A stretch of 64,000 nt of DNA from Aphrophora alni (GCA_963513935.1 OY740766.1:8091000-8154999); one strand, 5' to 3'; positions 23,906-35,890 are shown, counted from the first letter of the stretch. Notes: generated from the letters alone by a model not told the origin. Translations and numbers: made by a program.

Positions 23906-24590
23906 CACATTCTTCTTTCGACTGTATTTAACTTCAATTTTCGTGTTTTAGAAAGCGACTTAACTAGGTCTAAAGGATTAATAACCACATCGGCCATTTC
24001 ATTTCCTCCGACTAGTTTCTATTTGCGATACAAAAAAAACCTACGTTAATTATGGCAAGTATAATCGTGTAAAGTACATTTATTAAGAAGTTTCGATACA
24101 GTATTAAACAAGCGATTCTTGTCAATTTTATCTTGCAAACGGACCTTAGAATTTTGTTGAAATAGTGTTGAATCTACCAACTGGGGAATGTGAGAAAGCA
24201 ATTTAGTTCACGACTTCAAGAAAACTCATTTATGAGGTAAAAAATCCATATTGCTTTCTACAAAGTAATAATCAGTTACAATAATTAAGTAAGTACAATA
24301 AGGAACAAATTTATAATTCCCAGACAAATTCGATTTACGAAACAGTAATTCAGGAATGAATGAATATATGTTAATCCCCTCGCAGCCTCCAGTGCCGCGA
24401 TTTAGAATTGTGTATGAAATGTGAACATTTGTGACCCTAACCTTGATCCAAAATTGGACGTAAAAAATGTTTCAGTTCAGAATAAATTGGGAAAACACAA
24501 AAAAAAAAATGAACCTTGATTGCCATAATTAAAAGGTTGATTTTACGCTGAGCACTGGTTTATGGAAGGTTTAGGTCCTTCATTAAATAT
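23905..24590. other. Flank of satellite array, no gene seen
   Basis: The stretch 24105-24240 resembles the opposite flank at 21820-21945 (AGTATT.AA, GAATCTTGT or GATTCTTGTC, GACTTCAA, GAAAACTCATTT). The arrays may thus sit between direct repeats of a larger element. No ORF. Confidence 0.4.
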
Positions 24591-24699
24591 ATAAATATTT
24601 TAACAAAGACTGTAACCATAGTCCATTTTCACTTTTTATTCAGACTTGCGGAAATGACATTTTTAGTGACAATTAGTATTGGTTTGTTTGTATTTTATT

Positions 24700-25232
24700 T
24701 TGGGGATGGACGATTAAAAAGTGTGCGCAATATTGTGCACCGTTTATTAAGACAGTCATACCTAATACACGGTTGTTGAGGATGGACAGTTAAAAAGTGT
24801 GCGCAATATTATGCACCGTTTATTAAGACAGTCATACCTAACACACGGTTGTTGGGGATAGACGGTTAAAAAGTGCGCGCAATATTGTGTACCGTTTATT
24901 GAGACAGTAATACCAACCACGGTAGTTGGAGATGGACGGTTAAAAAGTGTGCGCAATATTGTGCACAGTTTATTAAGGCAGTAATACCAACACTCACGGT
25001 TGTTGGAGATGGACGGTAAAAAAAGTGTGCGCAATATTGTGCACCGCTTATTATGACAGTCATACCTAACACACGGTTGTTGGGGGTGGACAGTTAAAAA
25101 GTGTGCGCAGTATTATGCACTGTTTATTAAGACAGTAATACCAACACACACGGTTGTTGGGGATGGACGGTTAAAAAGTGTGCGCAATATTGTCACCGTT
25201 TATTAAGACAGTCATACCGAACACACGGTTGT
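24700..25232. repeat. About 76-bp minisatellite, 7 units
   Basis: The unit contains GGACGGTTAAAAAGTGTGCG, CAATATTGTGCACCGTTTAT, GACAGT.ATACC and CACACGGTTGTTGGGG. Seven copies are seen. The preceding 24595-24715 together with the unit resembles 32140-32270, so the array grew from the tail of a dispersed repeat. The 90-codon minus-strand frame is a product of the repeat. Confidence 0.9.
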
Positions 25233-25249
25233 TTCGAGTTCGTTGAAAT

Positions 25250-25715
25250 GATGGTAAGTGTCGATAGAGTCATTATTTCTAACCATTTGGTGAAAATGTT
25301 TCTGAAAATAAAATTCCCAGTACATCAACGTCAAGAATCAAAGTCTGTCCACCTTATTAGGTTTCTAATTAAGATTTTTTGTGTGTATTTTACAAAGACT
25401 CTTTTTTTTGACATTTACTCTATTCTTATACACCGTACTTTATAAATGTTAAAGATGAAATCCTGTTTAAAAAAAAAAAAGTATAATAGTCCAATAGTTA
25501 TCAAAATATACTCCTGTGTTTGTTGAAAGTGAAGAATTCTTTTTTTGTAAATAACGTTTAGGCCTACTCAAGATGCCGCAAAAGACAAATTTAAGAAACC
25601 AAATTAATTAAAACTCAATTTTCCACTACAAATTACTTTATTTATGCAACGAAAATACAATACGACGTTTCAATGACTAAGATTTAATGAAAAAAGGTGT
25701 AGACGACTCAATTCT
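25250..25715. other. Spacer between satellite arrays
   Basis: A 65-codon ORF (25248-25445) has no recognised domain. A minus-strand TCATTGAAACGTCGTATTG at about 25655-25675 resembles the GAAACGTC motif seen in other dispersed repeats. Confidence 0.35.
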
Positions 25716-28700
25716 ACAATAATTAATAATTCCTTTAGTTCATTTATATTCTAAGAAATAACTTCTCACAATTATCTCTACCTATAGGTTCTAGAATATT
25801 TAATAATTCCTTTAGTTCATATATATTCTAAGAAATGACTTCTCACAATTATCTCTAACCATTGGTTCTAGAATAATTAATAATTCCTTTAGTTTATATA
25901 TATTCGAAGAAATGACTTCTCACAATTTTCTCGACCTATAGGTTCTAGAATATTTAATAATTCCTTTAGTTCATACATATTCTAAGAAATAACTTCTCAC
26001 AATTATCTCTACCTATAGGTTCTAGAATATTTAATAATTCCTTTAGTTTATATATATTCTAAGAAATGACTTCTCACATTTATCTCGACCTATAGGTTCT
26101 AGAATAATTAATAATTCCTTTAGTTTATATATATTCTAAGAAATTACTTCTCACAATTATCTCTACCTATAGGTTCTAGAATAATTAATAATTCCTTTAG
26201 TTTATATATATTCTAAGAAATGACTTCTCACAATTATCTCGACCTATAGGTTCTAGAATAATTAATAATTCCTTTAGTTTGTATATATTCTAAGAAATGA
26301 CTTCTCACAATTATTTCTTCCTATAGGTTCTAAAATAATTAATAATTCCTTTAGTTTATATATATTCTAAGAAATGACTTCTCACAATTATCTCGACCTA
26401 TAGGTTCTAGAATATTTAATAATTTCTTTAGATTATATATATTCTAAGAAATGACTTCTCACAATTATTTCTTCCTATAGGTTCTAAAATAATTAATAAT
26501 TCCTTTAGTTTATATATATTCTAAGAAATGACTTCTCACAATTATCTCGACCTATAGGTTCTAGAATATTTAATAATTCCTTTAGTTCATACATATTCTA
26601 AGAAATGACTTCTCACAATTATCTCTACCTATAGGTTCTAGAATAATTAATAATTCCTTTAGTTTATATATATTCTAAGAAATTACTTCTCACAATTATC
26701 TCGACCTATAGGTTCTAGAATAATTAATAATTCCTTTAGTTCATACATATTCTAAGAAATGACTTCTCACAATTATCTCTACCTATAGGTTCTAGAATAA
26801 TTAATAATTCCTTTAGTTTATATATATTCTAAGAAATGACTTCTCACAATTATCTCTACCTATAGGTTCTAGAATAATTAATAATTCCTTTAGTTTATAT
26901 ATATTCTAAGAAATAACTTCTCACAATTATCTCTACCTATAGGTTCTAGAATAATTAATAATTCCTTTAGTTTATATATATTCTAAGAAATGACTTCTCA
27001 CAATTATCTCGACCTATAGGTTCTAAAATATTTAATAATTCCTTTAGTTCATACATATTCTAAGAAATGACTTCTCACAATTTTCTCTACCTATAGGTTT
27101 TAGAATATTTAATAATTTCTTTAGTTTATATATATTCTAAGAAATGACTTCTCACAATTATCTCTACCTATAGGTTCTAAAATAATTAATAATTCCTTTA
27201 GTTTATATATATTCTAAGAAATGACTTCTCACAATTATCTCGACCTATAGGTTCTAGAATATTTAATAATTCCTTTAGTTCATACATATTCTAAGAAATG
27301 ACTTCTCACAATTTTCTCTACCTATAGGTTTTAGAATATTTAATAATTTCTTTAGTTTATATATATTCTAAGAAATGACTTTTCACAATTATTTCTTCCT
27401 ATAGGTTCTAAAATAATTAATAATTCCTTTAGTTTATATATATTCTAAGAAATGACTTCTCACAATTATCTCGACCTATAGGTTCTAGAATATTTAATAA
27501 TTCCTTTAGTTCATACATATTCTAAGAAATGACTTCTCACAATTATCTCTACCTATAGGTTCTAGAATAATTAATAATTCCTTTAGTTTATATATATATT
27601 CTAAGAAATGACTTCTCACAATTATCTCTACCTATAGGTTCTAGAATAATTAATAATTCCTTTAGTTTATATATATTCTAAGAAATGACTTCTCACAATT
27701 ATCTCTACCTATAGGTTCTAGAATAATTAATAATTCCTTTAGTTTATATATATTCTAAGAAATGACTTCTCACAATTATCTCTACCTATAGGTTCTAGAA
27801 TAATTAATAATTCCTTTAGTTTATATATATTCTAAGAAATGACTTCTCACAATTATCTCTACCTATAGGTTCTAGAATAATTAATAATTCCTTTAGTTTG
27901 TATATATTCTAAGAAATGACTTCTCACAATTATTTCTTCCTATAGGTTCTAAAATAATTAATAATTCCTTTAGTTTATATATATTCTAAGAAATTACTTC
28001 TCACAATTATCTCTACCTATAAGTTCTAGATTAATTAATAATTCCTTTAGTTTATATATATTCTAAGAAATGACTTCTCACAATTATCTCGACCTATAGG
28101 TTCTAGAATAATTAATAATTCCTTTAGTTTATATATATTCTAAGAAATTACTTCTCACAATTATCTCTACCTATAGGTTCTAGAATAATTAATAATTCCT
28201 TTAGTTTATATATATTCTAAGAAATGACTTCTCACAATTATCTCTACCTATAGGTTCTAGAATAATTAATAATTCCTTTAGTTTGTATATATTCTAAGAA
28301 ATGACTTCTCACAATTATCTCTACCTATAGGTTCTAGAATAATTAATAATTCCTTTAGTTTGTATATGTTCTAAGAAATGACTTCTCACAATTATTTCTT
28401 CCTATAGGTTCTAAAATAATTAATAATTCCTTTAGTTTATATATATTCTAAGAAATTACTTCTCACAATTATCTCTACCTATAGGTTCTAGAATAATTAA
28501 TAATTCCTTTAGTTTATATATATTCTAAGAAATGACTTCTCACAATTATCTCGACCTATAGGTTCTAGAATAATTAATAATTCCTTTAGTTTGTATATAT
28601 TCTAAGAAATGACTTCTCACAATTATTTCTTCCTATAGGTTCTAAAATAATTAATAATTCCTTTAGTTTATATATATTCTAAGAAATGACTTCTCACATT

Positions 28701-29281
28701 TATCTCTACCTATAGGTTCTAGAATAATTAATAATTCCTTTAGTTTGTATTTATTCTAAGAAATGACTTCTCACAATTATTTCTTCCTATAGGTTCTAAA
28801 ATAATTAATAATTTCTTTAGTTTATATATATTCTAAGAAATGACTTCTCACAATTATCTCGACCTATAGGTTCTAGAATATTTAATAATTCCTTTAGTTC
28901 ATACACATTCTAAGAAATGACTTCTCACAATTTTCTCTACCTATAGGTTTTAGAATATTTAATAATTTCTTTAGTTCATATATATTCTAAGATATGACTT
29001 CTCACAATTAATTATCTCTACCCATAGGTTCTAGAATAATTAATAATTCCTTTAGGTCATATATATTCTAAGAAATGACTTCTCACAATTATCTCTAACC
29101 ATTGGTTCTAGAATAATTAATAATTCCTTTAGTTCATATATATTCTAAGAAATGATTTCTCACAATTATCTCTACCCATAGGTTCAGAATATTTAATAAT
29201 TCCTTTAGTTCATATATATTCTAAGAAATGACTTCTCACAATTAATTATCTTTACCCATAGGGAATAATTAACAATTCCTT

Positions 29282-29338
<57 letters not shown>

Positions 29339-29390
29339 ATATATATATATTCTAAGAAATGACTTCTCACAATTATCTCTACCCATTGGC
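25716..29390. repeat. 77-bp satellite, about 46 units
   Basis: Unit landmarks are TTAATAATTCCTTTAGTT, TATATATATTCTAAGAAATG, ACTTCTCACAATTATCTC and ACCTATAGGTTCTAGAATA. Variants at a few sites (CTCTACC, CTCGACC, TTTCTTCC; TATATAT versus CATACAT; CTAGAAT versus CTAAAAT) recur in ordered groups, for example a two-to-three-unit block near 27010 that recurs near 27238 and 28858. This indicates higher-order repeats. The array is the largest structure in the window, and edge units are more diverged. Confidence 0.95.
29287..29350. repeat. (TA)n expansion inside a satellite unit
   Basis: The TTAGTTTATATATATTC of the 77-bp unit is expanded here to about 60 bases of TA, with one phase slip (TATTATA). 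Satellite sequence continues on both sides. A shorter gain of one TA is seen near 27587. Confidence 0.95.
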
Positions 29391-29399
29391 TGGAAGTAG

Positions 29400-30900
29400 A
29401 AAATGATTTTGTTTTGTTTTTCAGTAAACTTAAGCGATTTTAAGTTTAACTTAAAAACTTAAGTTAACACTTTTGACGATTTTTGTTTTGTTTTTTTTAA
29501 GAGATTTCTATACTTAATATAAGTGTTTAGTTAAATTATGTGAAAAAAATGCATCTTCAAAATAAAAACACAATAATCACTATTGCATCCTGAAGTATCT
29601 AAAACAGCTACCAAAATTTAAAAATTGAAACCAAAATTTAAGTCTCTACGACATATTTGGGCAGCCTCCAATAATTGTTTTCAAAAAAAAAAATGTAAAC
29701 CCTATTGCCTATAGTTACACTAATTGTCAGCAATTTTACAGAAATCATTGATTTGAACTTCCAAGTTATCTTAACTTAACCGACTGAGTTTAAATAAGTC
29801 TAATTTTTAGAAATTAATATCGAACAAATTTTGATCTTAGTATTTTATTGGTAGGAGCTTTAAAAACGGAAACTAAAAAAAGTATACCAATTTGCAATTT
29901 ATATGCTTTACAACAATTTGTTAACGTGCCGATTTTAAAGTGTCTAATAGGCTATAACAAAAGTGTTTGATTGTGTGCCACTAATTGAATGAATTCAGTG
30001 AGCCATCACTTTGAGCTTTATATTACAGTTGTCAACTCTTAACTATGATCCACAGCCATAACTTTATAAATCAAATGAGAGTCGTTAAAAGTATATTTGA
30101 AATCCAAAGTCACCCCCCAAACTGAACAGATATATTCCTCAACTAACTGTCTATACATAATCCCTCGTTTTGTCAAAGACAGATTAAAAGAAAACCGCGA
30201 TCGTAACAGCTAGAACCCTGACTAACGCGACTTCCTGTCGAGTATGCCTCATCATGCCACTCGCTTCTTCTCACAGACTTGCAGGAATTCTATTTTTTGT
30301 TTGTATCCAGTCACCATTTCACCTGTTTTACGCCAAATCTCTCCTAATAATCGGGAAATCACCTTCAATCTGGTACTATTCCAATCATCAAAAGATTCAT
30401 TGCCTTCGGAGAAAATCGGTGATTGATTCTTTGATTGGTTTTTCTTCTATTGAGAAAATTGTTTTTAAAGCGACTAATGACAGACAATTAACTTATAGCG
30501 TATATAAACGTTGAAGTGATAATTTTAACCAAAAATTGTTTCTGACTGAATGTTAAATAAATAAAAATATACTTAACAATGAAAAAACACCACAAAGTTG
30601 TCATACAAGTAAACACAAAACCAAAACCAAAAACAAAGACAACGTTATCACGCAATGAGTAAGACTGAGCAAAACTCAAATGAATAATTAACAAAAAATT
30701 AAATTTTCCCGACGAACAAATAAAAAAAAAATCGTCACCCTTCAAACTGAGTAATTAAAACGCTGTCTTGCAGTAGTTTCTTTGTTTTTGTTTGTCATCA
30801 ATATTAAAACAAAATATACTTTAGAAAAAAATGAAAATAAACTTTGGACCGACATAATAAAGGATTAAATATCAAAATCAGTTCTAGCTTTTTTGGTTAA
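29400..30900. other. AT-rich DNA, no supported gene
   Basis: Overlapping plus-strand ORFs at 30244-30514 and a hydrophobic minus ORF at 30488-30745 have no recognised domain. I see no defined repeats. Confidence 0.35.
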
Positions 30901-30912
30901 AATTTCAGGGGC

Positions 30913-31023
30913 TCAATTATAATGAGTGTACGGATGTAGCAATCCCGCGATAGCCTCGACTTTCTCCGTCTCTTTTTTATCTCTCTTCACCAACTCTTGG
31001 TCTTTTCCGACCTTGACCTGACT
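30913..31023 (-). other. Candidate terminal coding exon
   Basis: On the minus strand a pyrimidine-rich tract (CTTCCTCCCTCCCAACCC, then TAAAATCTCAG) precedes an open frame reading SQVKVGKDQELVKRD.., rich in Lys and Glu, through ..IAGLLHPYTHYN and a TGA. The segment is GC-richer than the flanks. No AATAAA follows nearby on this strand, and no donor is obvious. It could be the last exon of a minus-strand gene or a chance frame. I do not recognise the protein. Confidence 0.25.
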
Positions 31024-31134
31024 CTGAGATTTTAGGGTTGGGAGGGAGGAAGGTATTTTTTGTTCTTTTCTTATAAGGTGATGATAACCGAGAGATTTTT
31101 TGCCTTTAAACAAACAAGAACAACATATATAATA

Positions 31135-32068
31135 GTATAGAGAAAGTTATATGATGGTGAAAAAATCTATGTCAAGTTTTTTTGAGAATACAACCATTCA
31201 AGGTATCCTGAGTTTAAAAAAAAAGAAATTTTTAAATGATGTCTATCTGATAGTGTCTGTGAAGCTCTCTACAGCTCAAACGCGTGAACCGATTTTAATC
31301 AAATTTGGTAGGTGGCTATATTTATATATTTTTTAAAACGCAAAATTTCGGGGTAACTGTTATAAGAAAAATAAACACAAAATTACTATTTTATCAAAAT
31401 TGGTTTTTACGACATGATCAAAAATATCTCAAGTGTAAACATATTGGTCGCCATCTTTCAAAATGTGCAACTTCGTGAGTTATAAATAAAAACGAAATAT
31501 CGTGGTCACCGGGCAGTTCTAAAATACGTAATTTCTCAAAATCTACTCCTATTGATATCTGTCAAATTATAGTGAATTGTGAAGATTGACGACTCAAACT
31601 CGAGTACAAATTCGCAAGTAAAAAAAAAAATATTACGGCTCAAAAATAGCTGCAAAAAACCAAAACGAATCTTCGAAACCCGTAATTAAAATCTTGACAA
31701 CTTACAGTGAGGACTTGTTCGTGGCAATAGTGAAGCAAGTTTAATCCCAAATTAAAAATATATGCAGGTCGTTTAAAATTTTTATCGTCGAATATCTCCA
31801 AAACCGTAAACTTTAATAAATTTTTAACAGCCGCCATTTTGAACATTATATAAATAAAGTATTTGTGTTTGGTACAATTGTGAATTGTAATATAAAAAAT
31901 GCTTACACCAAATTTGAAGTCAATATCTTATCTATTTCTTGAGTTACAATGAGTTTGTGTACAAAAACAAAATGACCGATTGCAACTAAAAAAAAGTTAC
32001 CTAACACTTGTCATTATTTGGATATATGGAATATGATCCTGTATGGTGCACTAAGGTTTTTTATGAAC

Positions 32069-32070
<2 letters not shown>
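31135..32070 (+). repeat. ACCGATTTT dispersed family, copy 1
   Basis: It starts with TAGTATAGAGAAAGTTATAT and contains CTGTGAAGCTCTCTACAGCT, AACCGATTTTAATCAAATTT, GTCGCCATCTTTCAAAATG, AACTCCTAT-like CTACTCCTATTGATATCTGT and AAATTCGCAAGTAAAA. The order matches the copy at 58876-59450 over roughly 480 bp. No ORF is preserved. Such 'accgatttt..caaattt' repeats are common in arthropod genomes; the class is uncertain. Confidence 0.75.

Positions 32071-32071
<1 letters not shown>

Positions 32072-32123
<52 letters not shown>
32072..32123. repeat. (TA)n microsatellite
   Basis: About 52 bases of pure TA directly follow the dispersed repeat. The following 32140-32270 resembles the sequence preceding and founding the 24700 minisatellite. 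Confidence 0.95.
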
Positions 32124-32126
<3 letters not shown>

Positions 32127-32279
32127 CACGGTGTTCTTTTACACTTTATGATTTACTATCGAAATAACATTTTAGGTGAGGATTAGATTTAGTTTGTTTT
32201 TATTAAGTTTTAGGAATGGATGAGTGGGAATATTTGTGCAATGTTTTTACGCCCTTTATTAAATGAATTAACTTTTTTT

Positions 32280-32750
32280 GTAATTCTACCATAATTTTAT
32301 TTCTAGAATACAAGGAGGTATGTTCCTAATATAAAGTATTCTGTATCTTTAACCGTTAGATGCAGCGGTAGCAGTGGTGGACTATTTACAAAACAAAAAA
32401 ACAAGAACAAATATTGTGTACACATATATTTAACATATAAATAAATAAATATATATATACTTTATATTCTTATTCTACTTGACCTACAAGATGAGAAATA
32501 TTTTGTTTTATGTCAAACAAAAGAGCCTCACTCCTACATTTTTGAAAGGAATTAAAAAAAATCAATTAACAAAAGGTGATTATAAAATAGATTTTCATAA
32601 TGTTGGGTGTAATTTTATCAATTCCTTTATATCTTACTTTCAAAACAATATTTCTTAGGCTATAATTGCAGTTTCTTTATATTTAAAATGACACATCGGT
32701 TGAAGTTGAACGACCAAACTAGAAGATAATTCTCCAACAAGTTACAACCG
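32280..32750. other. AT-rich DNA, no gene seen
   Basis: No ORF or repeat could be defined here. Confidence 0.4.
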
Positions 32751-32754
32751 AAAT

Positions 32755-33010
32755 TTCAATGGAGCCATTCATGAATCAAGTCCCGACCGCGTAGCCTCCA
32801 GCCCCTAATGAAATTACACCTTTCCATTGAGAAGTACAATTAACGTATGATGTCATCAGTAGGGCCTGTTGCATATATGGAAATTACTGGGTCCGTGCCC
32901 CGGATATCCGCTCCCCGCTCCTGGTCAGTAGACCAAATCTTGCCCTCTACCACTTGGCCATTGTTCATTGAAAAGCTGAATCAACTGCCCCGCACTCAGA
33001 TTTAATCGAC
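32755..33010. promoter_or_regulatory. Candidate conserved noncoding element
   Basis: An abrupt GC-rich patch about 570 bp downstream, on the minus strand, of the candidate exon at 33579-33692. It includes TAATGAAATTA (homeodomain-like), the bZIP-like palindrome TGATGTCATCA, and C-rich runs such as GTGCCCCGGATATCCGCTCC. There is no ORF and no repeat elsewhere in the window. Function is inferred from composition only. Confidence 0.25.
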
Positions 33011-33014
33011 TTGT

Positions 33015-33575
33015 TTTATGTCTTTTACAGTCCCCTGTGTAACCTTCAACTGGTGTTATTAGCTTAAATTTAGTTTCGTTCTATAATGCTACAACCTTCC
33101 ACAAAGTCCTACAAGTGTCCACAGTAAATATTAAATAGATAATATATTTTACAATGAGAAGAAACTAATTTCATTACGACATATTAGATAAATCTACTTG
33201 AAAATTTGGTTTTGTACTGTTTGAACAATCTTTTAGATAGTTTCATTAAAATTGTTGTTTAAATCTAATAAAAACACCACTTCCAAAATATCCGATTTCA
33301 CTGAAGACTTGTTTAATCCATTATAAAAACCAACTATCATATAGTATTTATTGAAATTTGACACACAAAAAACCTCAAAATTATTCAGACCTAACTTTTG
33401 TTTGTAAGAAGATAATGGAGGTCTGATTATCGATCCACGTTCCTCAACTAAAATGAGCTTTTCGTACTCAAACTTACAGAATGACCGCAGGAAGATGAAC
33501 GAATGATCTTATCCCAAAGCAAGGCAGAACAGGAGTAAAGACATACATTTTTTTTAAACAGTTAATTGACATACT
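33015..33575. other. AT-rich DNA, no gene seen
   Basis: No ORF or defined repeat. If the minus-strand exon calls are right, this lies within an intron. Confidence 0.4.
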
Positions 33576-33578
33576 CAC

Positions 33579-33692
33579 TTCTGAAGGCTTGATGACGACT
33601 TGGTATGCCCTCTACTCCAGAACTCTATGTCGGAGATAACATCTTCAGCTCAGGAAAAGCGTTAGAGGGACACTCTCTCCGACGGCCAAGAC
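33579..33692 (-). other. Candidate noncoding or 5'UTR exon
   Basis: On the minus strand the acceptor TGTAACTTCTTTGCAG precedes 114 nt of GC-richer sequence and the donor GTGAGTATGTC. All three frames contain a stop (one holds a 5-codon uORF-like ATG..TAG), so it cannot be an internal coding exon as drawn. It fits a 5'UTR or lncRNA exon. It shares strand with the 36-nt micro-exon about 24 kb downstream and could belong to the same transcript, but nothing in the sequence proves this. Confidence 0.4.
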
Positions 33693-33844
33693 CTGCAAAG
33701 AAGTTACACATTATTTAAGTAGCAAAATAATATTTATCGTAATGAAACCAAAAAGCCTGGTTTGAAAATCTGCCCAAATATACCATTCAATTAGATTAAA
33801 TTTTTGTCAATATAGACAAACCAAAACTGTCAAACAGAATTTCT

Positions 33845-34035
33845 TATTAAAGGAAACGTAAGCATAATTTTGTAAATTTTACAATTTTGATGAGTCTTTC
33901 CGATCATGGTTTCGCCAGTTACACTATTTTTTGACGCAGTTTAACACATAGTTTGTCGTAACTTATAAAACCATGGTCGGGAGCAAGACTCATTAAAATT
34001 GTAGAATTTACAAAATATTGTGTTTGCTTTTTATT
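33845..34035. mobile_element. Foldback (MITE-like) element
   Basis: Imperfect inverted arms of about 60 bp enclose about 50 nt: TTTTGTAAATTTTACAATTT, GATGAGTCTT and GATCATGGTTT on the left are mirrored by AAACCATGGTC, AAGACTCAT and AAATTGTAGAATTTACAAAA on the right. No ORF. No second copy was seen. Confidence 0.8.
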
Positions 34036-34344
34036 TCTATGGAGTTTCACCAATTCCTTTGGTTGATAGTAAAAATGAATTTTCAATTATCAATTTTATC
34101 TATCTATTGTTAAGCTGAGTCAATTATGATATTATTCATGAACAATTTCCTAAAGTGCCTAAATCGATACAAGGGTTCAAAATCGAATTTCAGCTTGTTA
34201 GATCAGAGAAAAATAAATTAAACAGTGTATTAAACTCTTCCTTGAACTTTCACACCTGACTTTTTTAATATCTCACATCTTCACCACAGAGAAGAGATAA
34301 ACCAAAACATTAATGTTGAGCTTTCAAAAATCATTAAATTTATT

Positions 34345-34830
34345 TTGAATTATGTCTGTCTATCTATACTTCTACAACATAAACGTCTGCATCGATTTTC
34401 ATCAAATTTGGTAAATGTGTATATTTAACTGTGTCTTGAGGTATTTCAATTTTTTATAACCTTAATAACCAGGTAATAGCCACTACATAACACACAAAAT
34501 TACAGTTTTATCAAAATCGGCTTTAAATATTTTGATTAAAACAAAAATTACCTGAAAAAACAACTAAAAAAATATTATTTTGGTAAATGACGTCACAATG
34601 GAAGTGATATAAAACCCTTAATTTTTTTTAAATTCGCTCGACCAATTTAGTTAAAATATTTACTACATATCAGAATTGACTCGTACTAATGTGCCAAATT
34701 TCACACAAAAGAAAAATAAAGTTTAGGGATAACTGCAAAAAAAATTTAAAAGTTTAAACTGACGACATTGAAAACTCCATTTTAATAAAAACACACACAA
34801 TTTACGCATTAAGTTTATGGCACAATTGAA
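34345..34830 (+). repeat. ACCGATTTT family, copy 2
   Basis: The segment contains a TCTGTCTATCTATACTTCTA lead, ATCGATTTTCATCAAATTTG, TATTTAACTGTG.., AATTACAGTTTTATCAAAAT and CGGCTTTAAATATTTTGAT. It is diverged and non-coding. Confidence 0.65.
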
Positions 34831-35009
34831 TAATGTTCAGGCCGTACTATATTTTTGAAAACATTTCAGTGACTACGGTTCTTACTCATTTGTTGTTTAA
34901 CATTTTGGTGAAGATGGGGGGGCAAATACTTTTTATTTATTCTATATTTGGTTTTTTTGAATTGGTGTGAGATAAAATCTGTGCAACGTTTATTATTTAC
35001 AAAACTCGC

Positions 35010-35560
35010 CCCATGTTAGTAGTTCATATGAGATAGTTAGTAAACCGTTCTAAACTCGTCGGAATGTTTCAAACAACACAGGATGCACTCTATCTATTAT
35101 GTACACCGGGTAAATCAAAACATGTTTTTTTTGTGATTTCCTCTGAGGGGTAATTTTCCCATCCCTGTCTGACTCCTACAATCACAAAGTCGATTACTCC
35201 CCCTCCCCTCTTCTATTGTATTCTGACAGATACATCCTCTCTTTCACATCGTGTTCCATTTTCAAATCAGTTTATTTTATTGCTAACACTTCCTCTCCCT
35301 ACCAGTTGTAATTACCATTTTAAAACTGACTTTCAAATACCCAATTACAAATTCAAACAGGGGCTACAATACCGATCCTTATTCCTCTATGTAGAAGTCA
35401 ATTTAATAGAGGACATAATTTGTAAAACAGTTTATTGATTTCTTTCCATGCTATATATTGTTTTTCCTTTCTTACATACACGTACTAAAGATATACCTGT
35501 TTTCAACTCCTTTTTCATGTCCCCCCCCCAAACATTTTGTTATTAAATTATATCTATCTG
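35010..35560. other. No gene seen
   Basis: Pyrimidine-rich stretches occur near 35160-35300 without an ORF. A run of C lies at 35520-35528. Confidence 0.4.
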
Positions 35561-35564
35561 TTTT

Positions 35565-35890
35565 TGTCATCTGTGTAGTACTCTACAGCTAAAACGACTG
35601 ATCCGATTTTGATCAAATTGTGTGGGTGGACATAATTTAGTCATATCTCAATACTTTAAAATTGTTTAACTCAACTCAAAACTTGTGGATAGTTGTTATA
35701 AACTCAAAATACAAACTTCCGATTTTCTAAAAATCTGCTGTAAATATTTTGATGAAATTTTGCTATAATGTAGCTTCTAAAGACCCAAATAAAAACGTTA
35801 GTTGTCATCTCCACAAAAGTGCCAATTCGGAAGTTAACGGTAAAAACATCGTCTATAAGACCTAATGTTTCAAGTTGCATAAAACTTCGA
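35565..35890 (+). repeat. ACCGATTTT family, copy 3
   Basis: The sequence contains ATCTGTGTAGTACTCTACAG, GATCCGATTTTGATCAAATT, CGATTTTCTAAAAATCTGCT and TTGTCATCTCCACAAAAGTG, in the family order. It is truncated at its downstream end. Confidence 0.65.

Noticed and set aside
24762..25034. 90-codon minus-strand ORF with repeated segments
   Set aside because: It lies wholly in the 76-bp minisatellite and is a product of the repeat.
25716..29390. CRISPR-like array
   Set aside because: Units are contiguous with no unique spacers, and the context is eukaryotic.
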